Below, piece by piece: positions 7,988-13,089 of a DNA stretch of 13,089 bases. The notes below the pieces were generated by a model that searched no databases, was not told the origin of the DNA, and was given only the letters and a program-made list of their open reading frames with translations. The stretch spans positions 23,037-36,125 of the forward strand of contig DCPZ01000022.1 of NCBI GenBank assembly GCA_002323795.1, written 5' to 3'. The DNA is from Flavobacteriales bacterium UBA1531. Lineage in GTDB: Bacteria > Bacteroidota > Bacteroidia > Flavobacteriales_D > Sanyastnellaceae. How positions within the stretch are numbered: position 1 is the first letter of the stretch; each line of letters opens with the position of its first letter. A program made the translations under genes and the position numbers.

Positions 7988-8599
7988 TCAGCGACGCTTT
8001 TTCTTGCCGCGCCATCGATCCATGGCATCGCTTGTCTTGCGCTTGCTCTTGAGAATTTCTGCTGAACTCACGAGCTCAGCATCTTCTGGCAAAGTCAAGA
8101 CTCCGCCGCTCATCTCTTTGAGTTGCTCAACAATGAGTGCTTTTTCAACGGCGCCTCGGTTCCAAGTCAGGTAATGTCGCTTCATCAAATTGGCAATGGT
8201 CAAAACCAATGCTGCCTTCTCTTCCCCCTCTTCATATGTCTTGGCCTTTTCAATCAAATCACGGGTCAACTGACCATAATGACCAAGACGCGATTGGGCA
8301 TTGGGATAATTGAGGCGCGCTGGCGGCTCAGTCCGGCTCTCACGGGTCGGGGTCTCACCAGGACAATCCACATCCAAGTCGTAGTCGGCCATCAAAAAAA
8401 GTTGACCCCAGAGTTTCTTTTGGGCTTCTTCTTTATCTCCTTCCTGCGGAACCACTGACCCCATGATGCTGACGATGGCATTCGCACACTTGTTGCGTTC
8501 TTCCTTATCAGCCAGAGATTTTAAGTGATCCACCATTTCTTGAATGGTCCTTCCGTACTCCGGAATGGCCAAATCGCGTCGCGTGCTATTGTAGGTCAT
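7988..8599 (-). CDS. DUF4290 domain protein
   Basis: A member of the Bacteroidota-specific family DUF4290, recognised from the N-terminal MTYNSTRRDL, then PEYGRTIQEMVDH, the EERNKCANAIVSIMG helix, LWGQLFLMADYDLDVD, and the central GHYGQLTRDLIEKA and ANLMKRHYLTWNR segments. I start it at the ATG 8599-8597 because the family begins MxYNT; a second ATG nine bases upstream is possible. The 203-residue product looks soluble, mostly helical, with no signal peptide, and ends in a highly basic tail (KSKRKTSDAMDRWRGKKKRR). The function is not known. Its position just before murA is, from memory, commonly conserved in Bacteroidota, which hints at a link to cell-wall synthesis or growth but does not prove one. 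Confidence 0.87.
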   Translation of the reverse strand: MTYNSTRRDLAIPEYGRTIQEMVDHLKSLADKEERNKCANAIVSIMGSVVPQEGDKEEAQKKLWGQLFLMADYDLDVDCPGETPTRESRTEPPARLNYPNAQSRLGHYGQLTRDLIEKAKTYEEGEEKAALVLTIANLMKRHYLTWNRGAVEKALIVEQLKEMSGGVLTLPEDAELVSSAEILKSKRKTSDAMDRWRGKKKRR

Positions 8600-8631
8600 C
8601 TCTACCATGGTGTAAAGTTAAGGCAAGCCCG

Positions 8632-9276
8632 TCATTTCTCAGCAGCGAACAACTCCATTGTAAATGGCTCTCTAGGATTTTCAAGAGTCAAAACTGCCTT
8701 GCGCCGGAACTCCTCCCAAAAAACGAAAAACTGATCTTCCAACTCGGACCATCCAACCCCCTGAGCCGCATCAAAAACGCTTGTCAAATTCGACGAAACT
8801 CCAAGTCGCATAGCAATGCGCTGGTCCATGGCACGACACACTTCTTCCATACCCGATTGAGTAGAATACCCGACCAGCCAGTTGTATCTCCTCATTCCTT
8901 CGAAAAACCGCTGGCTGCGCGCGGGCATTTCCGTTTTTCGGCCGTCCAAATCCAACATCACTTGCTGAGCATATTGATCCAAACTCGGCAAATCAGGACA
9001 ACAGCGGTTAAAATTTTTGGCAAGAAAATGATCATATAGCATATCCACCCCCACTGGCGCTAACCGATCCAGGCGCGGACGAAGCGCTGCACGAGCCTTG
9101 CGTGCAATGGGGTGACCGTCTGCAAAGTGATCCACCCAACGATGAAAACGAATGCCCCGGGCCACTTCGTCTGGGTAACGATTCAGTTGATTGCCTTTCA
9201 CTGAGTCCCCAATGAAATTGCCCAACCGCACATCGGAATCTGTGCCACCCAATACCAAATGTGCGAGGTAGTTCAT
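8632..9276 (-). CDS. acpH: Acyl carrier protein phosphodiesterase (AcpH, DUF479 family)
   Basis: AcpH-type hydrolases remove the 4'-phosphopantetheine arm from acyl carrier protein. The start is the ATG 9276-9274: the family begins MNYLAHLxLxG exactly as here, and all upstream sequence in this frame runs through the antisense of a tRNA gene. The product has 214 residues. Family motifs in order are GNFIGDSVKG (19-28), IRFHRWVDHFADGHP (42-56, with the His and Asp expected to bind metal) and MLYDHFLAKNF (79-89). A small 5-bp hairpin (9289-9304) sits in the leader. It is the first gene of the minus-strand block, 32 bases before DUF4290. I could not find a clear promoter for it in the 119 bases shared with the divergent tRNA gene. 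Confidence 0.88.
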   Translation of the reverse strand: MNYLAHLVLGGTDSDVRLGNFIGDSVKGNQLNRYPDEVARGIRFHRWVDHFADGHPIARKARAALRPRLDRLAPVGVDMLYDHFLAKNFNRCCPDLPSLDQYAQQVMLDLDGRKTEMPARSQRFFEGMRRYNWLVGYSTQSGMEEVCRAMDQRIAMRLGVSSNLTSVFDAAQGVGWSELEDQFFVFWEEFRRKAVLTLENPREPFTMELFAAEK

Positions 9277-9328
9277 GGTGTAAATTTCGCCCATTAAAGT
9301 GGGCTGAAAGAAATTTTCGGGCGAATGC

Positions 9329-9359
9329 TTTGCCCATGCGCTTGTCTTCCGTAAATTTG
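9329..9359 (+). promoter_or_regulatory. Bacteroidota-type promoter for the tRNA-Gly gene
   Basis: TTTG at 9329-9332, a 19-base spacer, then TAAATTTG at 9352-9359: a full match to the primary sigma factor consensus of Bacteroidota (TTTG, about 19 bases, TAnnTTTG). Transcription would start near 9366, about 30 bases before the tRNA. A dyad, CTTCCGTAA (9346-9354) against TTACGGcggAAG (9369-9380), overlaps the -7 element and the expected start. Confidence 0.75.
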
Positions 9360-9395
9360 CCGTCCACCTTACGGCGGAAGCGTCGGAATGGAAAA

Positions 9396-9467
9396 GCGAG
9401 AATAGCTCAGTGGTAGAGCACAACCTTGCCAAGGTTGGGGTCGCGAGTTCGAATCTCGTTTCTCGCT
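9396..9467 (+). tRNA. tRNA-Gly (anticodon GCC)
   Basis: A full cloverleaf can be drawn. The acceptor arm GCGAGAA (9396-9402) pairs perfectly with TTCTCGC (9460-9466). The D stem is GCTC/GAGC around AGTGGTA. The anticodon stem is CAACC/GGTTG with loop TTGCCAA, so the anticodon GCC is at 9428-9430. The T stem is GCGAG/CTCGT around TTCGAAT. Position 9467 (T) is the discriminator base, as usual for tRNA-Gly, and CCA is not encoded. GCC reads glycine codons GGC and GGU. It is a single tRNA gene, divergent from acpH. Confidence 0.98.
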
Positions 9468-9474
9468 CATTAAG

Positions 9475-9501
9475 AAAAGCCTCCCTCATCGGAGGCTTTT
9501 T
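9475..9501 (+). terminator. Intrinsic terminator after tRNA-Gly
   Basis: A perfect 10-base inverted repeat, AAAAGCCTCC (9475-9484) and GGAGGCTTTT (9491-9500), around a 6-base loop, followed by one more T. The GC-rich core with flanking A and T runs is a classic intrinsic terminator, starting 8 bases after the tRNA. The shape could work in both directions, but only the tRNA transcript clearly needs it. Confidence 0.9.
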
Positions 9502-9507
9502 AGTTCG

Positions 9508-9528
9508 CAAATCACCCTCCAAATCACC
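9508..9528. repeat. Two tandem copies of CAAATCACC in front of the cyclophilin gene
   Basis: CAAATCACC occurs at 9508-9516 and again at 9520-9528, a period of 12 bases, or a little over one helical turn. The pair is followed by a small hairpin, GTGCT (9529-9533) with AGCAC (9542-9546). They fill the short gap between the tRNA terminator and the cyclophilin ATG. They might be a regulatory site or just chance. Confidence 0.4.
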
Positions 9529-9560
9529 GTGCTTCACAGGGAGCACTCAACCACCGAATC

Positions 9561-9989
9561 ATGCAAGCAAAAATCACTACCGACCGAGGAAACATGACCG
9601 TTGAATTCTTCGAAAATGATGCGCCGAAAACCGTCGCCAACTTCGTGAAACTCGCCAATGACGGCTTCTACAATGGTTTAAAGTTTCACCGCGTCATTGA
9701 CGGATTTGTGGCACAAGGTGGATGCCCCAATGGCATTGGAAACGGGGGGCCGGGCTACTCCATTGACTGCGAGCTCGATGGCGAGAATCAACACCACGAC
9801 CTTGGTGTATTGTCAATGGCACATGCCGGGCGTAACACCGGTGGATCACAGTTCTTCTTGGTGCACAGCCGAGAAGCTACAGCCCATTTGGATCGTCAAC
9901 ACACGTGCTTCGGAAAAGTAACTGAAGGCATCGAGGTGGTCACAACAATCAAACAAGGCGACACCTTTTCAGTCGAAATCATCGATTGA
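9561..9989 (+). CDS. Peptidyl-prolyl cis-trans isomerase, cyclophilin type (PpiB-like)
   Basis: Speeds cis-trans isomerisation of bonds before proline during folding. At 142 residues it is a minimal one-domain cyclophilin with no signal peptide, so cytoplasmic. The catalytic block FHRVIDGFVAQGG is at 42-54 (R44, F49 and Q52 match the active-site Arg, Phe and Gln). The NTGGSQFFLVHS block follows at 92-103, and FGKV at 117-120. The residue matching the Trp that binds cyclosporin in human cyclophilin A is a His (H109, in TAHLD). The ATG at 9561 starts right at the conserved QAKITTDRGNMTVEFF strand. It lies 60 bases after the tRNA terminator, and I see no separate consensus promoter, so how it is transcribed is open. 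Confidence 0.95.
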   Translation: MQAKITTDRGNMTVEFFENDAPKTVANFVKLANDGFYNGLKFHRVIDGFVAQGGCPNGIGNGGPGYSIDCELDGENQHHDLGVLSMAHAGRNTGGSQFFLVHSREATAHLDRQHTCFGKVTEGIEVVTTIKQGDTFSVEIID

Positions 9990-10284
9990 AATCTTTGAGC
10001 TCGGAAGGGCGAGGGGTGCAATGGTCAATTAACGAAACGGAGAAGCTACGCTTTGCTTCAACTCGTCACTCACTTTGAGAGACGCGCGCCTAAGTCTATT
10101 ATTCTCAGTCAGCATGATAGTGTCTGGATGCATGATGCAAAAAAAAGCAGGGTCGTGTCAGGTTGGCACTTCAAAATGAATCCAAAATCGTACGAGTCAA
10201 GTCACTCTAAACCCGCTGTAAACAGTGCGAAAGAAGAAGGGCAATAGGTCAACTCCAGAGAAGCCGCGGAAAGAGTCGCATCAA
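9990..10284. other. 295-base region between convergent genes, no gene recognised
   Basis: Between the ends of the cyclophilin gene (plus) and the small secreted protein gene (minus). Open frames here (such as 10053-10247 plus) give low-complexity, family-less products with no convincing start context. Weak hairpins occur: GAAGC/GCTTC at about 10042-10059 and CTGT/ACAG near 10215. None is followed by a T run. I see no tRNA, no clear small RNA and no mobile-element end. Confidence 0.5.
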
Positions 10285-10689
10285 TTAGTCTCGACGAATC
10301 CAGGTGCAGTTCTTGAAAAGGCCATTACAATCCTCTTTAATCTTGTTGCCCACAACCCGGTATTGGGTGTTTTGAACGGTACCGATGAGCTGAGAATATT
10401 GAACGGTAGCACTATCGGGATGTAAAACAATCGCCAGAGTCGTATCCACTTGCAGAAAATCATATGTTCCCGAATGAGCTTGGCCATCGGAGAATTCAAA
10501 ACTGTAGTAACCCGGAATCCCATCCGTGACATCTGAATCCTCAAACTTCATGGAAGCCGGGCCATTTTCCTCACAAATAGAACAACCACGATCTAAATCG
10601 ATGTCATATGTTCCCAAGATTTTTTCTTGGACCGGAGTGCATTGGCACATCGCAATAACAACCAACAAGAACAACAGGCTTTTGCGCAT
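10285..10689 (-). CDS. Small exported protein, probable lipoprotein, unknown function
   Basis: I do not recognise a family. The frame is open up to 10863, but I start at the ATG 10689-10687 because it begins a clear export signal: a basic start (MRKS) and hydrophobic core (LLFLLVVIAM), then CQC at 15-17. The Cys context does not match a standard lipobox well, so a cleaved signal peptide is also possible. The mature part, about 115 residues, looks beta-rich with the feel of a small lipocalin-like or barrel domain: ILGTYDIDL, YYSFEFSDG, HSGTYDFLQVDTTLAIVL, YRVVGNKI. It has four more cysteines: the pair CSIC (36-39) and a pair at 121 and 128, which could form disulfides or bind metal. The 200 bases upstream, back to the sulfatase stop, hold only a 6-bp inverted repeat (10702-10707/10721-10726) and no clear promoter. 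Confidence 0.7.
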   Translation of the reverse strand: MRKSLLFLLVVIAMCQCTPVQEKILGTYDIDLDRGCSICEENGPASMKFEDSDVTDGIPGYYSFEFSDGQAHSGTYDFLQVDTTLAIVLHPDSATVQYSQLIGTVQNTQYRVVGNKIKEDCNGLFKNCTWIRRD

Positions 10690-10889
10690 ACCAGAAATGT
10701 CGGGCAAAAAAACCAAAAGATTGCCCTCAATATGAGAGGAATGCACCCGGTTGAATTGATTCATAACAGAATGCGCTCGACGGAATCGTGGCACACAGTC
10801 ACGGTCTTCTGTTTCCCAAAAGGCACGAGGACAGTTTTCGAACGCCTTATTCGCTAACTCCAATGACTTGTATTCGTCGGATTCAGCAA

Positions 10890-12524
10890 TCAGTCAGCAT
10901 GAGGTATTCTTTCAATCAAGCTGAGTCCGTGCTGCCATCCGATTCGAGCAGCCATTACTTCAATAGAGCCTGAACTATCGGATACTTCAATGCGCTTCCC
11001 AGGTGCAATGATGTTCCATGCTGTGGTGCTATCATTCGAATATTTCCAACCCAATGAGGCATCAGGATCATCATGCCTCACAGTCATGAATCCGACATTC
11101 ACCGAAACCTCCGGAGCGTCCAAGGTATCAGGTCTTCCATTCGGATGAAACTGATCAACCAAAGCTGCTTCATCGAAATATCCTAAATCATTGGTTTCAT
11201 TGAAGGCAGAGTCCAAAATCAAAGCCAGCGATTCGAGGACAGCAGCATTCACGTCAAGCATTGAATCTGCTACGGGGTTCATCGCATCTTGATCAACATT
11301 GTACAGCTGCCACGTGGGACGCGGCTCGTTTTGCCATGAATGCCATGGCTCCAAATCCATCGACGCCGCAGAGTCAATTGCATGGCTAGTGGCCATGGAT
11401 TCACGGAAGGAAATCTGTTCGATGTGATCCGGGTACATGTTATGCGTAAGTCTCCAACTTTGCATCCGAATCGTCCTTCGTCTGTCGTATTGTTCATCCA
11501 TTCGATCGGACGCACCAAAAAGAGCCCGGTGACCAGACGATTCTGGATGTATTACTTTCCCTGGGAGGATTGACGGCGGCGGAATCCCCAACCAGCTCAG
11601 CGCCGTGGTGGCCAAATCCACGAACGAGAACATGCCTGCATTCCGTTCAGGGCCCTCGACGCCCTTGGGCCATTTGACAATGAACGGCACATGGAGTCCG
11701 GCATCAGATAATTCTCGCTTGTACAGCGGAAATGGCCCTCCGTGGTCGCTGAAAAACATGATCATCGACTGGTCATAAAGTCCATCGGCTTTTAAATCTT
11801 CCAAGATTAGACCGATTTCCCGATCCATCTGCTCAATATTGCAGTAGTTGGTTCTCACATCGTTTCGAACGAGCTCGCCAGTTGGCAGCAATTCGGGAAT
11901 GGGCACCTCTAAAAAATCAATGTCGCAGGGTGCATTACATCTTTTCCAGACGCGAGACTCATGCGTTGAGAATACATTGAACACCGAAAAAAAGGGCGCG
12001 CCATCGGGACGATTACGCCAATGAGCTTCTGGCGAAGAGGCATCCCATGCCATCGGGGGTGTCTGGAAATTGTAATCCTCTTTTGCATTGTTCGTGCAAT
12101 AAACACCACGGAGTCGCAGGTGCTCAGTGAACGCCCGAATTTGGGGAGGAGCCTTTGCCGAATAAAAAGGAAGGCCTGTCTGATGATTGATTCCTTCGCC
12201 ATTGCCTTTGAACGCCCGCATGTGATGCGATCCCATTGATGTTGGCAACACACCCGTTAAAATGCTGCTTCGAGAAGGAGCACAAACGGGCGCTACGGAA
12301 AACATGTGATCAAACACAGTCCCTTCATCAGCGAGTGAATTCAGGTGAGGTGTGTGTGCTGTGCTGTCGCCATATTGGGCGAAAAAAAGCGATTGATCCT
12401 CGCAAACGATCCAAATCAACGACTCTGTCCTTTTTATCTGATCTGGTCGTTTAGAAGAAATTCCATCACACGCGGATAGCATGCAAAAACCCAAGAAACT
12501 GAGGAGGACGTTTTCACGCTTCAT
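10890..12524 (-). CDS. Lipoprotein sulfatase (formylglycine-dependent, type I)
   Basis: Removes sulfate esters or N-sulfate from a carbohydrate. I start at the ATG 12524-12522 (544 residues), because it begins a lipoprotein signal with lipobox LSAC (lipid Cys at 19); the frame is open further up but runs into the GH3 gene. The formylglycine motif is CAPSR (Cys 81), needing a maturase encoded elsewhere. Metal and substrate positions seen: E42-D43 in IVCEDQS, STHES (His 188), FFSDHGG (D260, H261) and YKREL (Lys 269). The Glu-Asp pair in place of Asp-Asp, with THES and DHGGPFP, resembles the heparan N-sulfatase-like branch. After about residue 400 there is a tail; its last 70 residues (SVNVGFMTVRH, ASLGWKYS, AARIGW) look like a small beta-sandwich of the chitobiase C-terminal type. 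It follows the GH3 gene by 67 bases. Substrate not determined. Confidence 0.92.
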   Translation of the reverse strand: MKRENVLLSFLGFCMLSACDGISSKRPDQIKRTESLIWIVCEDQSLFFAQYGDSTAHTPHLNSLADEGTVFDHMFSVAPVCAPSRSSILTGVLPTSMGSHHMRAFKGNGEGINHQTGLPFYSAKAPPQIRAFTEHLRLRGVYCTNNAKEDYNFQTPPMAWDASSPEAHWRNRPDGAPFFSVFNVFSTHESRVWKRCNAPCDIDFLEVPIPELLPTGELVRNDVRTNYCNIEQMDREIGLILEDLKADGLYDQSMIMFFSDHGGPFPLYKRELSDAGLHVPFIVKWPKGVEGPERNAGMFSFVDLATTALSWLGIPPPSILPGKVIHPESSGHRALFGASDRMDEQYDRRRTIRMQSWRLTHNMYPDHIEQISFRESMATSHAIDSAASMDLEPWHSWQNEPRPTWQLYNVDQDAMNPVADSMLDVNAAVLESLALILDSAFNETNDLGYFDEAALVDQFHPNGRPDTLDAPEVSVNVGFMTVRHDDPDASLGWKYSNDSTTAWNIIAPGKRIEVSDSSGSIEVMAARIGWQHGLSLIERIPHAD

Positions 12525-12554
12525 GCAGATTCGGAGTGAGACAATAAATGGCAA

Positions 12555-12591
12555 CCTTTCATTATGGAGGGGATACATCGCAATAGAAAGG
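12555..12591 (-). repeat. Inverted repeat in the GH3-sulfatase gap
   Basis: CCTTTCATT (12555-12563) pairs with AATaGAAAGG (12582-12591), with one bulged base and an 18-base loop. It starts right after the GH3 stop codon. There is no T run behind it on the minus strand, so it is more like an mRNA hairpin than a terminator. It may be chance. Confidence 0.3.
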
Positions 12592-13089
12592 TCAAGGTGA
12601 AAGTTCAATCGTCCTCATTTCACCAGCAAGTTCAATGGTGAAAAGTCCAGCCTCTGAGTGAAAAATGCCTTCTGAATCGACAAATTGGAAACTCCGCGGT
12701 GCAATTTTAAATGAGTTCTTAACTTCTGATTTCGCAGGAGCTTGGATCTTATCAAACCCAACATGAACCCGAATTCGCGGCGAAATTCCTGCAGCATATT
12801 CGTCCGTGACAAACACATCGATTGCTTGCGTGGCATCGCGAATACTTGCATTGGCAACAGTGTATTCAATGATTACGGAATCTTTCAAATGATTGCTTGG
12901 GATACGGATGGTGTCAATTTTTGTTTGAAGATCGGAAAAAGTAAGTCCGTGACCGAGCGGCCACTGCGGTTGAAAACCTTTTTCTGTCAATGGACCCGGT
13001 GATCGCCTTGAATATTTGGAAAGGAAACGGTGATCGTGTGGGATGATGTCCCCAGAATTCCGGTGATATGTGAATGGTAGCACTCCCCC
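12592..13089 (-). CDS. Glycoside hydrolase family 3, C-terminal part (5' end outside window)
   Basis: The last 165 residues of a GH3 enzyme, most often a beta-glucosidase or beta-xylosidase of the BglX type. The frame is open at the right edge. The first residues, GGVLPFTYHRNSGDI, match the end of the second GH3 domain, where a substrate loop precedes a Pro-Phe-Thr strand. WPLGHGLTFSDL corresponds to the FPFGYGLSYT motif that opens the fibronectin-III-like domain. The rest is that domain: IIEYTVANAS, then IDVFVTDEYA, RIRVHVGFDKIQ, and a final SEAGLFTIELAGE strand. The catalytic nucleophile and acid/base lie outside the window, so activity and specificity cannot be judged. It is followed 67 bases later by the sulfatase, likely in one transcript, suggesting a role in polysaccharide breakdown. 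Confidence 0.9.
   Translation of the reverse strand, partial: GGVLPFTYHRNSGDIIPHDHRFLSKYSRRSPGPLTEKGFQPQWPLGHGLTFSDLQTKIDTIRIPSNHLKDSVIIEYTVANASIRDATQAIDVFVTDEYAAGISPRIRVHVGFDKIQAPAKSEVKNSFKIAPRSFQFVDSEGIFHSEAGLFTIELAGEMRTIELSP

Noticed and set aside
7791..8015. 74-codon minus-strand frame spanning the murA-DUF4290 gap
   Set aside because: Overlaps both neighbours in another frame, has no recognisable motif, and an open run of this length is expected by chance now and then.
10116..10148. Possible terminator: ATGCATGATGC followed by a run of A
   Set aside because: The A run is on the wrong side for a plus-strand terminator, and on the minus strand the T run comes before the stem.
10690..10863. 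58-residue extension of the small exported protein
   Set aside because: It would bury a clear signal sequence in the middle of the protein; composition is irregular and no domain is seen.
12525..12608. 28-residue extension of the sulfatase
   Set aside because: It overlaps the end of the GH3 gene and would put the lipoprotein signal inside the protein.
1..13089. CRISPR array, transposon, phage or defence island
   Set aside because: No regularly spaced repeats, no transposase, integrase or phage gene, and no recognised defence protein; genes look chromosomal and co-directional.

Overview
The window reads as a chromosomal segment of a member of the Bacteroidota, most likely a marine, Flavobacteriales-type organism. 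Four things point there: a DUF4290 gene directly upstream of murA, a MurA with Asp in place of the active-site Cys, a DnaJ with only two of the usual four zinc-binding motifs, and promoter-like sites of the Bacteroidota form (TTTG, about 19 bases, TAnnTTTG). Shine-Dalgarno sequences are generally absent, as expected for the group. The placement is inferred from protein character, not from a marker-gene tree.

Right-to-left block, 1-9276, minus strand. Ten genes point the same way with short gaps, in transcription order: acpH (ACP phosphodiesterase), a DUF4290 gene, murA, a TlpA-type thioredoxin, grpE, dnaJ, an ABC ATPase, an ABC-2 permease, a Ppx/GppA phosphatase, and a sigma-54-type response regulator cut by the left edge. 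Most gaps are 12-76 bases; the ATPase and permease genes overlap by 4 bases. The exceptions are a 177-base gap upstream of murA and a gap of about 110 bases upstream of grpE. The block mixes envelope building (MurA, AcpH), envelope redox (TlpA), protein folding (GrpE, DnaJ), export (ABC), phosphate or nucleotide signalling (Ppx/GppA) and regulation. It looks like a housekeeping and stress cluster with possible internal promoters, one candidate being just before the regulator.

Central divergent region, 9277-9560. acpH faces away from a tRNA-Gly(GCC) gene on the plus strand. The tRNA has a near-ideal Bacteroidota promoter upstream and a strong intrinsic terminator downstream, and is followed by a small cytoplasmic cyclophilin (9561-9989).

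Right block, 9990-13089. After a 295-base stretch with no recognised gene come, on the minus strand, a small unrecognised secreted or lipoprotein gene, a lipoprotein sulfatase with a C-terminal beta-sandwich-like tail, and the 3' end of a GH3-type glycoside hydrolase cut by the right edge. GH3 followed by a sulfatase suggests the edge of a locus for breaking down a sulfated, probably marine, polysaccharide.

I see no CRISPR array, transposase, integrase, phage gene or defence system. No clearly new system is evident. The points most worth a second look are the residue-level departures in DnaJ and MurA, the promoter and dyad at the tRNA gene, the unrecognised cysteine-containing small protein, and the sulfatase/GH3 pair.
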